Shown piece after piece: positions 12,301 through 22,309 of a stretch of DNA of 64,000 bases. The notes under the pieces are model-generated. The model was given only the letters and a program-made list of their open reading frames with translations, was not told the origin of the DNA and searched no databases. A program made the translations under genes and the position numbers. This DNA comes from Sarcocystis neurona (taxonomy: Eukaryota; Apicomplexa; Conoidasida; Eucoccidiorida; Sarcocystidae): positions 10,299,455 through 10,363,454 of the forward strand of contig KL647288.1 in assembly GCA_000727475.1 (NCBI GenBank). Reading direction: 5' to 3'. How positions within the stretch are numbered: position 1 is the first letter of the stretch; every line of letters starts with the position of its first letter.

Positions 12301-15006
12301 TGTGGCCGCAGCGCTGGCAGTGCTGTCTCCCGCTAATGCAACGCTAGGGAAAATCCGCGGGCTCAGCGAGAAGGGATATAAAGACCCTACGACCGGCAAT
12401 TTCGTCGACGAGTTTGAAATCAACGACTACCCACAGGTTGCCAGATACAAATTTACTCAGAAGGTGAGATTGTCTTTCGTGTCCTGCTACACTTTGAAAA
12501 GTACATGCACGCGCTTGAAAAGGTGACTACGTATATGCGTAATACGTGTATATGTATGTGTCCATATGCTCGCGAACGCGCGCGTTCTCTGCGATCTCCG
12601 CGCATCCACACGGTGGTGCCCATGTCGCCGATAGTATGTATGTGATAATTTTTCACGTATACATGTACACATGTAGATGGACGTGTAGCTTCATATGTGC
12701 CTGTAAGAGCCACGCTGTTTGCGGCACTGGGTTGATCTGCCCTCTCGCACTCGCAATTTTACAGGCCACGCTGTACTACGACTGCCCGTACGACTGGTTT
12801 TCGCTTTCTATTATTAGTACTGCTCCTAGAGCTGCCACTTCTACAAGTAGGACTGCGGTTACATTTGTTGCAACAACAGCTACTGCTCGTAACATTACAT
12901 TTGTTACCGTGACGACTGGAATTGGCTTCACGCGCACAACAGTTGCTAATTTTTTGTTCTCTTCCGCGCTCTCATGCTACTGCTTCTACTACCGGGTTGA
13001 CCCTTGGTAGAAGCAGTATTTATTCTTGATACCGGATGCAAAGAAAGCTTTGCTTTTGTCCTAACGTATTGTGAAACTGCGAAGAAGAATGGTGCCGTTG
13101 CTGGTGCTACTGGCCGCATGCATCTGGTGCTCCTGAGGCTGCCAATGCTGCTGAAATTCGCGGTTACTACGTCACAGAATCTGCGTGTTTTTCTTTTGTG
13201 GCAATGGGAGACGTCACGTTCGTGTTTTCTGATCCGGCCTTTTTAAACGCGTACGGATGACGCGGCTGTGCTGAAGAATACTTCTTGGTATAGGGGCACC
13301 TTGCTGACCGTGCAGGGAATACAGTCATAGGCCTGTATATATTTGCACGTACGGCGCGGATGGGTTTGTGGCGCCCTGCGTATGCGTACGCATAACTGGG
13401 TTCGCACATTTTATGTAGACTGGAGTCTTTCTCGTAATCTGAGACCGGCACCTTTGGGGAACTGCAGCGCTACCTGCAGGCGTCTAGTTCGCGTGTGCCT
13501 TCTAAGCAACAAAACGTGAGTGGACGCGCTTTCTTAGTGCGAGAAAGTCGGAAAGGCAGCAGTTTTTGTGGCAGATTGTGAATTTGGAAGCCGTGGAACT
13601 GTGCAACAGCACATGCTTTCTGCTCCTGCTGGATGCGCTCGTCACTTCAGGATGTTCTCAACCGTCTTATGGAGGAAACGGGGGCCGTCCTGTACGTGAA
13701 GGGCCAGCATGTAGAGCCAAAGGAGAAAAGTCGCGTAAAACTTGCGCCAGGCGTGAAGTATCTCCATGTAGAAATCATTGGAACAACTCCCATAATTGTT
13801 CAGAGAGCCAGGTACATCCCTTGTACATATGAAAACGTGCAAGTGTGGTTGTACGCGTATCTGTCGCGTATATTTCTGTGGGCGCGCCCTCGGAAAGTCG
13901 AATATATATGTGTATATACACGTCTGTGGAGGTCTGCGACACTAGCGCGGTGCACAAAGAACGTCCACAGCGATATCACGGGACCGTCTTTCGAAGGTTC
14001 ACACGGGTGTATATATATGCGTCTCTGCGTGTCCCAGGTACAAATCTCTTTTCCGTTTTGTTGCTACTTGTAAACGAGGATCATAATCTCTCAACTCGTT
14101 CAGGCGTCTGTATGGTAATGCACCTCTGCGTGTAATCTCCGGTGTATACACATGCACGTGTACTCGATGCGTTTTGCATTTGCGAAGGATCTTCACTGCT
14201 GGGTATCCTTAGCTCGAGCACCAGACGTGTAGCTGCATAAGGGCGTGACCGATCGCTTGACTTCGCGCACCCCTTTTCTACGTACAACCTCTTGCTTTTT
14301 ATGCCGCCTTCATCCCTGTGTAATCAACATTCAGGTGCAGCAGTGATTGCACGTGCACAAACAGCGCGCGTACGTACGCATGTGCTCGCAGGTAAATAGC
14401 ATCAGTTCACCTTTTCTGTAGCGGTGCACTTGTCTTGTTGTGCCGAGGTAGCAGCACTAAAATCCGAAATTCCATTAGGCTTGCGACCTCTTTTATGACT
14501 TCATGTAAGTGTACATATTGGCGGGTACGTCCGCCGATATACGCATCTGTCCACGCACGCACGCATGCAAGCACGATGCCACGGGTGTACACCTTTGAGG
14601 CTGGCCTTTCTGTCTGCTCCTCAGAGTACGACAGGTGTGAAAAATTGCCTCGACATTCTCAACCCCGGGGCATTTGTGTAGCGGGTTGCCTTAATTGCAC
14701 GTCGAAGTAAATCAACTGGGGAGGTTGCTGCCGAGACTGTGCATTGCACGCGTTGACGTGTGTGGTGGGCGTACTTGCAAGTGCGTGCATGATGTGCACA
14801 ACCGTGAATAGGCTGTCTGGTACATCTAGATGAATTCCTATATTTTCTAACCAGCTGCAGTCGCCTCTGTGTGTTTGCCTCTGTTGCCTTATACTCGCAG
14901 GAGCGAAGTGAGACAGCTGCTGGAGGCCTTGGCAGTGCGGTCTTTAAATACAAGCAACACGCAAGTGGCTCGCTCCATAACGGGGCGCTACAACATCTGG
15001 TCTTGA
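931..15006 (+). CDS. PRP5: PRP5/DDX46 pre-mRNA-splicing DEAD-box helicase, 3' part (5' end outside window)
   Basis: Nine exons join in frame: 931-1030, 3407-3481, 5595-5804, 6849-7396, 8683-8785, 10057-10419, 12284-12463, 13651-13811, 14901-15006 (stop TGA), giving 614 complete residues. The sequence shows the helicase C-terminal lobe: motif IV ([10 protein letters not shown]), motif V ([10 protein letters not shown]) and motif VI ([10 protein letters not shown]). A charged segment follows ([10 protein letters not shown], then acidic), then an Ala/Gly/Gln-rich stretch in exon 6, and the KH-like C-terminal domain ([14 protein letters not shown] ... ending GRYNIWS). The order matches DDX46/Prp5, the ATPase that acts with U2 snRNP/SF3b in branch-site recognition in the nucleus. 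Exon 1 opens with one base of a split codon, so the DEAD lobe and start lie upstream of position 1. Exon 3 ends in a GC donor; the other donors are GT and all acceptors are AG. Introns run 1.0-2.4 kb. The family call is firm; exact edges are inferred from protein similarity and codon phase. Confidence 0.93.
2958..2990. repeat. (TACG)n followed by (AC)n microsatellite
   Basis: About five TACG units run straight into an AC run. It lies in the PRP5 intron 1031-3406, whose right half (2750-3220) is mostly TA/TG/TATG microsatellite. Confidence 0.75.
3614..3800. repeat. Tandem repeat of about 61-69 bp, three degenerate copies
   Basis: Copies contain GATGTATTT-GATAAT-ATTCA-ACACAYAT followed by a TCTCTCTC tract. 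Clear copies start at about 3683 and 3744, and a more diverged one at about 3614. It lies in the PRP5 intron 3482-5594. Confidence 0.55.
5805..6848 (+). other. GC-AG intron in PRP5
   Basis: The exon ends ...GAG CTA GAA AAG and the intron begins GCAAGC. The next exon starts with GCC after CCTCAG. Both edges are in phase 0, and the join restores the helicase sequence (AEELEK then ALIQSG). AAG|GCAAG is the usual form of a GC donor. The nearest GT would add about eight codons that have no counterpart in the family. Confidence 0.8.
9301..9333. repeat. (GT)16 microsatellite
   Basis: A pure GT run of 33 bases in the PRP5 intron 8786-10056. It is the longest perfect dinucleotide GT tract in the window and can adopt Z-DNA. 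Confidence 0.9.
11318..11612. repeat. Three-copy tandem repeat of about 93 bp with a (TA)n core
   Basis: Copies start at about 11318, 11411 and 11501. Each begins GTRGTGSTGCAGC, then ACATACGT, then a TA run of 10-20 bases, then GAGG/AAGG-GTCCTGCG. Copies are roughly 70-80% alike by eye. It lies in the PRP5 intron 10420-12283. Confidence 0.65.
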
Positions 15007-18000
15007 GCGTTTTTACGAGCATGCATTATGCACGAATTCCGATGCGTTTCCAGTTCTACTATCGATTCTCTAGGAACCGCGCGTTACACTGTGGATATTA
15101 AAAGGAAAAGCAAAACCTGTGAAGTGCAGCGTAGTGCAGTGACAATAATGGAAGGCGATGCATGTTTGGGTATAACTGAAACCTATCTTGTGTACTGAAC
15201 ACGGCACATGGCGAATCCGTTTTTTCTGCATTGAGAAGGAACTGCCCTGCTGGTGGGGCATCAGTGCGTGGTTTCCTCGTGGCGCGCGTGAGCTGTCGCC
15301 GTCACGCTCAGACTTTTTCGATGCGTCTCGGAGGGAAAGCCACTTCCTTACGTGCGCAGCGCTCCAATTCGGCTGCAAGACCGTTTACAGGCCGTGTACG
15401 TTGTGTAGACGTGCTTTCTGAGGTACGCATAGATTTTTGCGTGTGGATGTCTAACTAGGATGTAGTGCGTTTCAAGACGAAGGCTACAGCTAGGCCTGGG
15501 CAAACACGTGAAGACAATAAAGAAGAATGCAAGTCACGCTGACGTATGTGGATCAAAAAGAGTCACCGGGATATCTACACTCATGAAGGGCCTCTATGTG
15601 GCATGTAAATTGTCTTGGGTATACGACGCAGCGCGTGAGCGTTCAATTCTTGCACTAAGCAAATTTCAGCAGGTAGGGTTATGGCTCTTAACTGCCACTG
15701 GCACGTTTTTGCACGCAGAACATACGTCTTCTTATGTTATACTGTATCAGTCACGCAACACATCCGCATATGCGTATGCCTTGGAGTTACCAAGCTAGCG
15801 TGATACAACTAATCTGATACCTTTGTGAAGCCGCACGGTTAGCAAGTCTCTCTGCTGGCGACAAAGTGGCGTGCTGTCGGACACGTGGGGAAACGGGAGC
15901 GTAGGTACTACACAAAACGTGTCTTATCTCCGAGTGCGCCCCACGTGCTTTTTGCGCGAGAATCAGGTTGCGTAACACGGAGAAGGGATGCTAGGGCTGC
16001 TTCATTTTCGTAAAAACAGGCGTCTACCGTCCGCGAACACCAAGCGAACATGCGTGTGTGTACTGTACACGTGTTCCAAATATATTTGCCGATTTCGCAC
16101 GTGAAAAGAGGCGCTTTTGAATGAAACCTTCTGCATGGTTCCTGAGAGGAGGAGAGAAACTGAGGGTGGTATTTGCTGACGGCGAATGTATTCAATTCAA
16201 CAGTTCTCGTATCTGTTTTCCTTTTTAAAGGCCTCGTCGTCAACAGCTAGGTGTGGCCATAGGCGACAATACGTGCTTTCCTATATTTGTTGTGTACAGT
16301 GCACAGTTTTGAGTTTTTGACATACCAGTGAGGACATACACTACCTGCGCGGACAAGCGCAGCTGCTACGGTCTACAGTGGTGAAAATGAAACGTACGAA
16401 GCCCCTGCAGCAACCAACCGTTTAACGGTGACACCCCGTGCGGGCGTGCCTCTGGGAATACGTGATCGCTCTTTGCGTGCGGACAGGAGCGAATATACTT
16501 GCAAGTTAACGGGTATGAAGTGTGGCTCGCAGGGCAGGAATCAGCCCTTATCCATACAGAGGGCGACCTGAAGGTTTTCTAGGGACGCGAAGCTGCGCGC
16601 GGCTTTACGATGTCGCATTGTTGAAACCGCCCTACGCTGGAAGTGGTGCGTGTGGACAAGAATGCGTATGTGTATGTAGACGTGAGTAAATCGTGAATGG
16701 TATGCACATGTGTGTGTAGACTCAAGTAGGTGGTGGTTGGTTGGGCTTTGCAGAGGTGGTGGGCTTTACATTCGCCCATTTACGCTTACATACGTCACTC
16801 TTCAAGAACGTATGTACAGGCGACACTTGCCTTCTGACTATTTACTGCTCTTCTGCGAGCGTAATTTATCGCTCTGGTACGAGACACGATTCAGGCGACT
16901 CTTTGTATTGTGGGTGCATACTCAGGCTTTAAATTCTTCTTTTGCAGGGGGGAAACTCCGAAACTGCGGTGCTTACGACTTCGTCCTCAGGAACTCCAGC
17001 ATTCCATCGTCTATGATGGCACACCGTCATCTCGAGATTCTCTTGAACTTGCTGTCTGCCGTGGTGTAAAGCAGTAGTTACAACACGTCGCGTGCACCAA
17101 ATACTTGCTCAGTATTTCCCGCGAGGTGATTGATGCTGTGTTCCTCCTCTTGACAACTTGTCTGAGGCGAGCTATACGCTTGGTTTCGTGACGTGTTGGT
17201 GTCCGGATGTCTGAACTCATAAAAGCTTCTCCATTGAAAAGAACATTGGGGGCCAGTCCAAGTAGTGAATCAGGCGTCTGTCGTAGTGGCCCTTTTTTAA
17301 AAAGAAGGAAGCTCCGCGACGCCTTTCTGCGCTTGACCGCTACTACTACTGAGAAAAACTTATTGGTCGAATGTTGTAGGTGCAGCTCCCCAGGGACGTT
17401 TAGCTAGCTCTTCCTTTCTTCTTCCCCTGTTCTGCCCCCGGACATGACCTGTTGGACCTGATCGTAGCTCACCACCACCTGTGCAGTCCGTCAAAAGGGA
17501 TTGGATTAGGTCGGAGAGCCTAATTAGAGCTATTTTCTACTTTACAAATATGTCATTCACTTGGGCAGTGAGGTGCGCTGCGAACACAATTAACACATTG
17601 GTCGTGTAACACCCAACTGACATGTGCCCGCACAGGCGTGTTTGGCGATACACCTGAGCTGCGCATTGTTCTGCCACGTTGCGTCCAGGACATCTGGACG
17701 GCCGGAGAATGGTTTTCTCCCTAGCTGCGCCCGCGTCACAGCGTATTTGTCACCCTACTTCCCCATTGATTTTTTCGCTTTGTACCTCGTTCTCCGGGAT
17801 CCCTTGCTTGCGTTACACCCTTTGCCGGCAACGCGTTCCGGGTACAACTCCTGCATGACGGTAAACTGGTAGTTCACGTACGAAGTGTTTCCTTCAATGC
17901 CAAAGAGTTGCTGTGTCTGAACTGTAGCTACTGCGCTATTCATTTGGTGAAAAGGTGTGTGCGTGAGTGGAGCAGAACTGGAGACCTTTTTGCTCTGTAG

Positions 18001-18976
18001 CTCTGGCACATTAGGCGATGCCAGTCACAATCCACGTCCTTCGTTTTATATGCTACGGAGTTGCGTGTGAGGGTCAAAATCTCGCCATCGTTCATGGCGT
18101 CGTCCAGGGGTTTGGCCGTTTTTCTGGCCTTTTGTGGCTCCTAGTGTATTCCTATATTCCTTCAAAAGAGGAGAGTATAATAGCTGCTACAGGTTCGCAC
18201 TTCCCAAAACAGGACACTGGTGACAGGCTAAACAATTTGTCAAACTGTTCGTCCTTGCGAAGATATTTTCCAAAGTGTTAACGGAAGAGTGCTGCGTGCG
18301 TGATCATTCAGAGAAGTTGGTGGCCCTCCCGCAGACGAAAAATGGGTGACGAAGATCGAAAGCTATTTTTTCCCAGCAGGACACTCCCTTATGCCCTTTA
18401 TCCACCCTTTCTTGGAGCACATGCCTCAATTTAAGTTTCTTTCGACGTTTGCCGCGTCCCAAACAAAGTGTTAACTCATTTAACTTGATTTTTTACTAGT
18501 AGAACCTCCTTGGCGCCGACGTTTGGTCCAGGTGTGGAGAAAGAAGAAGGCAATTCTCACTGCTTTCGGCAGTGCGTTCTGTCGCTTAGGCTCGAGGAGG
18601 AGTGGTGTTGTTCCGTAGCACTCATATCGAACGCTTTATTTTAATGCTGCAAGCAGGTAGGATTGCGGGAACGGAGAAATACTGACTTTTCTGCCCACGG
18701 AATCTCGCCTGTTGTTCAACAGTGCTCCCCAAACACTCTAGCGTGAAAGTCAATTGGTCACGAGTGCCTTGCCTGAAGTCACAGACGAGACCGATGTTGC
18801 CTTCCTTACGTTGACGCAACAACGAAATATTCCTTACCTTGGTCGCGAAAGCAGAGAGAAGCCTCTGAAGGGGAGTTTTGCTCAGGCTCTCTGAGTTGGT
18901 ACACCGTATCTGTCCTGGTGCCCTGCTACGTGTTGCTGATCTGCTCGCAAAACGTGCTTGCTGCTGCTGCTGTTAG
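15007..18976. other. Intergenic region after PRP5; no gene supported
   Basis: No frame here shows a recognisable domain. Microsatellites are absent. An AATAAA at 15516-15521, about 510 bases past the PRP5 stop, could mark a 3' end, but coccidian poly(A) signals are poorly defined. A short ATG frame at 17207-17407 (NLS-like KRRK) could be a first exon of the gene at 19193. The region should contain the PRP5 3' UTR and the promoter of the downstream gene. Confidence 0.5.
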
Positions 18977-19192
18977 TGGTGCGCTGGTCGAATTTGGATT
19001 ACACTAGCCATCCTCTCTCAATTCAGCTTAAGAGCGTCGTTGTCCCTGTACGGTGTCGCGCACCACACTTCCTGCAATTGTTCCAAATACGTGACGAAGG
19101 ACAATCCCGCGCTTACCTGGACACTGCAGCTTGCAGTGGTACTGTCCCAGTTGTTTCTGTTCTTGCTGCTGTTTTTGCCTTTCTCTGCCCTC

Positions 19193-22100
19193 ATGCGTCT
19201 TGGTGCTTCACTGCTGCGCGGCTTATCGCCGTCTCGTAGGAAGCTGCCGCGCCATGGCGCGCCTGGTGTTCTCTTTTCCACATTCCCTTATAGTCAGGGA
19301 AAAAGTACACAGGCGCCGACAGCGCCTGTGGTAGAGCACGCTGCTCCCTGTGAGGTGCAGCGCAGTCGGGCACAAAAGAATCTCTCAACTCAAGGTTGCT
19401 TGAGCTCTGCTGAGCTTCCAGCCCATTGCAATAGTGAAAACCCAGTGAACAGTGACAGCGAAAGAATTGTTTCCCCCAGTATCGTACAGGCCTGTGTGGT
19501 TGGCTCCCAGCAGGAGGCATCCACTACCACACCGCCCTTTGACTCCAGTGCTTTAAGCAGAAGTGGTAGTTGTACGGCCAAAGGCACCACCACCAACAAA
19601 AGTTGCGGTGACAACTCCCGCCGCAGCATCACCCGCAATAACAGCAATACGGACGATTGCAATTGCATTCATGCAAGTGATACTCTAGCAAGCGGCACCG
19701 ACAGGTGCGATGGCGTGAAAGGGTCGGCGGCCCCCACTTCATTGTCCAGGATACAAATTCGTAGCCCCTTCGTTGGAACTGTTGAATCGGTTCTGGAAGA
19801 AAGGCAATCACACCAAAAGAGAAAGGAAGTCACTGAAGCGTCTGCCCCAAGCGCAGAACAACAGCGAATAAAGAGCGCATCCATTCGTAAAACCTCTCGG
19901 AGGGGCCTGGAGTGTGAGCACAAGTCCTCTCCGCCGTCGGTAGCAGAAAATGGTAAGACACAGCAGTCTTCGTTGCTGGAGACAAAGCTTCACCTCCCGA
20001 GAGCAGGCTCGCGATCTCGGCTGTCTCGCACACTGAGTGCTGCAACAGGAAGTGTATTGAGGCGCCTCACTCCTAAAGCAGCTACTCGAGGCTCCGCACA
20101 GCTGCACACCAACTCGACAGCATCGTCCGTACCATTTACTTCAACAGTTCACGCCGCTGCTGCTGTATCTGTTCCGGCGTCTTCAACAGTCCAGCTTTCG
20201 CCTGCTGCTTGCGCTGCTCTTGCTGCTGCTGCTGCCGGTGCGGAAAGCAAGAATGGTGTATGTTCCACTAGTACACCGCCTATCGCGTATACCTCTGCAA
20301 CTCTATCTTCCTCTTTAACTAGAACCACTGCTGCTTTCGGTGTTTCTCTGACTTCGCGGCCTTCACCTGCTACACCGACAGTAGCATTTCCGATCAACCG
20401 GAGCAGATCCAAAGTTCATTTTGCCTCTTTCGTAACGTCTAGCCCGTCTTTGACCTGTCGTGCTGTGTCCTGTGCTCCGCAGTCGGGTGGTGAGTCCTGC
20501 GAAACGACTGAGCACGAGGAAGGGAAAGAAATAGGGGGTGACGAGTCACATTCTCCTCGCACGATAGGATGCCTGTTCGTCAGCTCTGCAGGTAATGCTG
20601 AGTCCGCGAAGCTAGAAACGAACATCCAGTATGGGCAGACTGACACCGCAGTGACACGTCACAGAGGGCAACCTACAACTGACCTGCCTACGCCTTTCGC
20701 CGACTCCCTCTATTCTGCTGAACGGCCTACGCTTACTGCAGTTTCTTCAAAGCTGGAGGAGACACGCGGCAGTTCCAGCAGTGATGGCGGCGGCACCGAA
20801 CGTGTCTGGGTTGCAGAGCTACCTCAGAACAGCAGCTTTCAACCCGCTGTCGCTACCAGCCCAAGAAATATACACGGAACGGACGAAGGGATTTGTTCCG
20901 GGAATGAATCGGTGATGACCGCAGCTGCTGTTCCAGAACAAAACAAGTCTCTAGGTCACAATACAAAAAACATTCCCGCTTGCAAACCTGACATTGGGAC
21001 TGGAGACTGCAAGAAGGATATGCTAGCAGACTCTTTGTATGCCCGGCCGGAGTTTTTGAAGAACACAGCGGAAATGTCCCAGCGACCGCTGAGAGACATG
21101 CCCTTACGCGGGAGAGCTAGAAGAAACTCTGCCCAACAAACACCGCTTTCCTCGAGTTCTTCGTCCTTCTGTAAAGGACCACCTTCTGCTGGAGTGAGCA
21201 CACAACGCCGCAGCAGTAGAAGCACTCGGATTTGCCATGAAAAGATATCGCACCAACGGGTGGAGGCTGTTTACTTGTGTCCTGAAGGGCAGCTTCCTGT
21301 GCTGAGAAGTCTCAAAGTTACGCAGGAGGTCACAAAGAAAGAAGAAACTCTCCACCAAGAAGAGGAAGAGGAAACAGAAGACAGAGAGACCCGACAAGAA
21401 ACTGCGAAGGACGCTAAATGCTACTCTGTGCCAGGGCCAAGGCGTAGTCGAAAGGGGCACACAGACGGGAAAGAATCAGAAGAAGAGAAAAACCACAGGA
21501 GAGCAGACAAACTGCAGAGGGAGCGAGAAAAGGAAAGGGAGTCAGAGGAAAATGTTACAGACACGGCCGTCCGAAGGGAAGGCGGGCGACAGGGGCGACA
21601 GCACAGTGTTCAACCCTGTCGTAAAAAGCAAGGATGTAATTCTTGCCTTCTGGAATGCGTGGGAGCGGCACTTGTCTCCGACGGTGGTTGTGCTACTCTT
21701 GAAGGAGACCCACATCACACTGTAACGCACAGACACGGAGAAGGAGAGAAGGTATCAGGGAAAGCTGTAAACGTGCACACTTCTTGCTTCGCTGCCGACC
21801 ACAAAGGGTATCGGAAGAAAGCATCGCGCTGTCGACGTTCTCGGTCGTCACGGAAGACCCAAGCGGGTACACACCGGGGGCACACTAAGGAAGGGAGAGA
21901 GATGCAGCGATTAGCGGAGGAACACGAAAGAGCGCTTCCACACTGGGTGGAAGAAGCAGCGGCCGCGGCTGCAGTGCAGAGTCTAGCAGCTACACCAAGT
22001 GTGGTTACCCCAGAAAGACAATATTCGATGCCTGCACACAAGTGTCAGCAGCCTCTCCCTGTAGAGGTGAGCACAGAATCATCTAATCAGTCGTTTCCAT

Positions 22101-22309
22101 CCCAGGTAGCCCCAGAGCAACTAGGAGACGAAAAACGAGAGCCACCATCCGTCAGTGAGTTTCTGCACAGCAGTTCCTTTTCCACGACAGAGGGGAGTCC
22201 GAGCAGTACGGACGTCTCATCGCGGAGCAGCGCAAGCCTGCTGTCGCACAGGGGCAGCCCTGTGAGTCCATCCACACCTGCTCTGAGAGAGGTTCCTGGA
22301 CGGCTGTGA
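19193..22309 (+). CDS. Large Ser/Arg/Glu-rich protein of unknown function
   Basis: An uninterrupted frame runs from an upstream stop at 18974 to TGA at 22307-22309. At this base composition that length cannot be chance. The first in-frame ATG is at 19193 (1,038 residues). The frame stays open upstream through a hydrophobic stretch (LAVVLSQLFLFLLLFLPF, about 19124-19177), so an upstream exon could add a signal or membrane segment. After the start come Ser/Thr-rich low-complexity sequence, an Ala run near residue 340, a charged Lys/Glu/Arg helix-like block near residues 710-790, and a Ser-rich C-terminus. No enzyme motif is seen and I do not recognise the protein. A good donor-like site (GAG|GTGAGC) near 22064 leaves open splicing to exons further right, but the frame keeps the same composition past it. 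It is the only long intronless frame in the window. Confidence 0.75.
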   Translation: MRLGASLLRGLSPSRRKLPRHGAPGVLFSTFPYSQGKSTQAPTAPVVEHAAPCEVQRSRAQKNLSTQGCLSSAELPAHCNSENPVNSDSERIVSPSIVQACVVGSQQEASTTTPPFDSSALSRSGSCTAKGTTTNKSCGDNSRRSITRNNSNTDDCNCIHASDTLASGTDRCDGVKGSAAPTSLSRIQIRSPFVGTVESVLEERQSHQKRKEVTEASAPSAEQQRIKSASIRKTSRRGLECEHKSSPPSVAENGKTQQSSLLETKLHLPRAGSRSRLSRTLSAATGSVLRRLTPKAATRGSAQLHTNSTASSVPFTSTVHAAAAVSVPASSTVQLSPAACAALAAAAAGAESKNGVCSTSTPPIAYTSATLSSSLTRTTAAFGVSLTSRPSPATPTVAFPINRSRSKVHFASFVTSSPSLTCRAVSCAPQSGGESCETTEHEEGKEIGGDESHSPRTIGCLFVSSAGNAESAKLETNIQYGQTDTAVTRHRGQPTTDLPTPFADSLYSAERPTLTAVSSKLEETRGSSSSDGGGTERVWVAELPQNSSFQPAVATSPRNIHGTDEGICSGNESVMTAAAVPEQNKSLGHNTKNIPACKPDIGTGDCKKDMLADSLYARPEFLKNTAEMSQRPLRDMPLRGRARRNSAQQTPLSSSSSSFCKGPPSAGVSTQRRSSRSTRICHEKISHQRVEAVYLCPEGQLPVLRSLKVTQEVTKKEETLHQEEEEETEDRETRQETAKDAKCYSVPGPRRSRKGHTDGKESEEEKNHRRADKLQREREKERESEENVTDTAVRREGGRQGRQHSVQPCRKKQGCNSCLLECVGAALVSDGGCATLEGDPHHTVTHRHGEGEKVSGKAVNVHTSCFAADHKGYRKKASRCRRSRSSRKTQAGTHRGHTKEGREMQRLAEEHERALPHWVEEAAAAAAVQSLAATPSVVTPERQYSMPAHKCQQPLPVEVSTESSNQSFPSQVAPEQLGDEKREPPSVSEFLHSSSFSTTEGSPSSTDVSSRSSASLLSHRGSPVSPSTPALREVPGRL

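Noticed and set aside
12546..13010. + strand frame of 154 codons rich in Thr/Ala
   Set aside because: It lies between two firmly placed PRP5 exons (12284-12463 and 13651-13811) that join in phase without it. It has no PRP5 counterpart.
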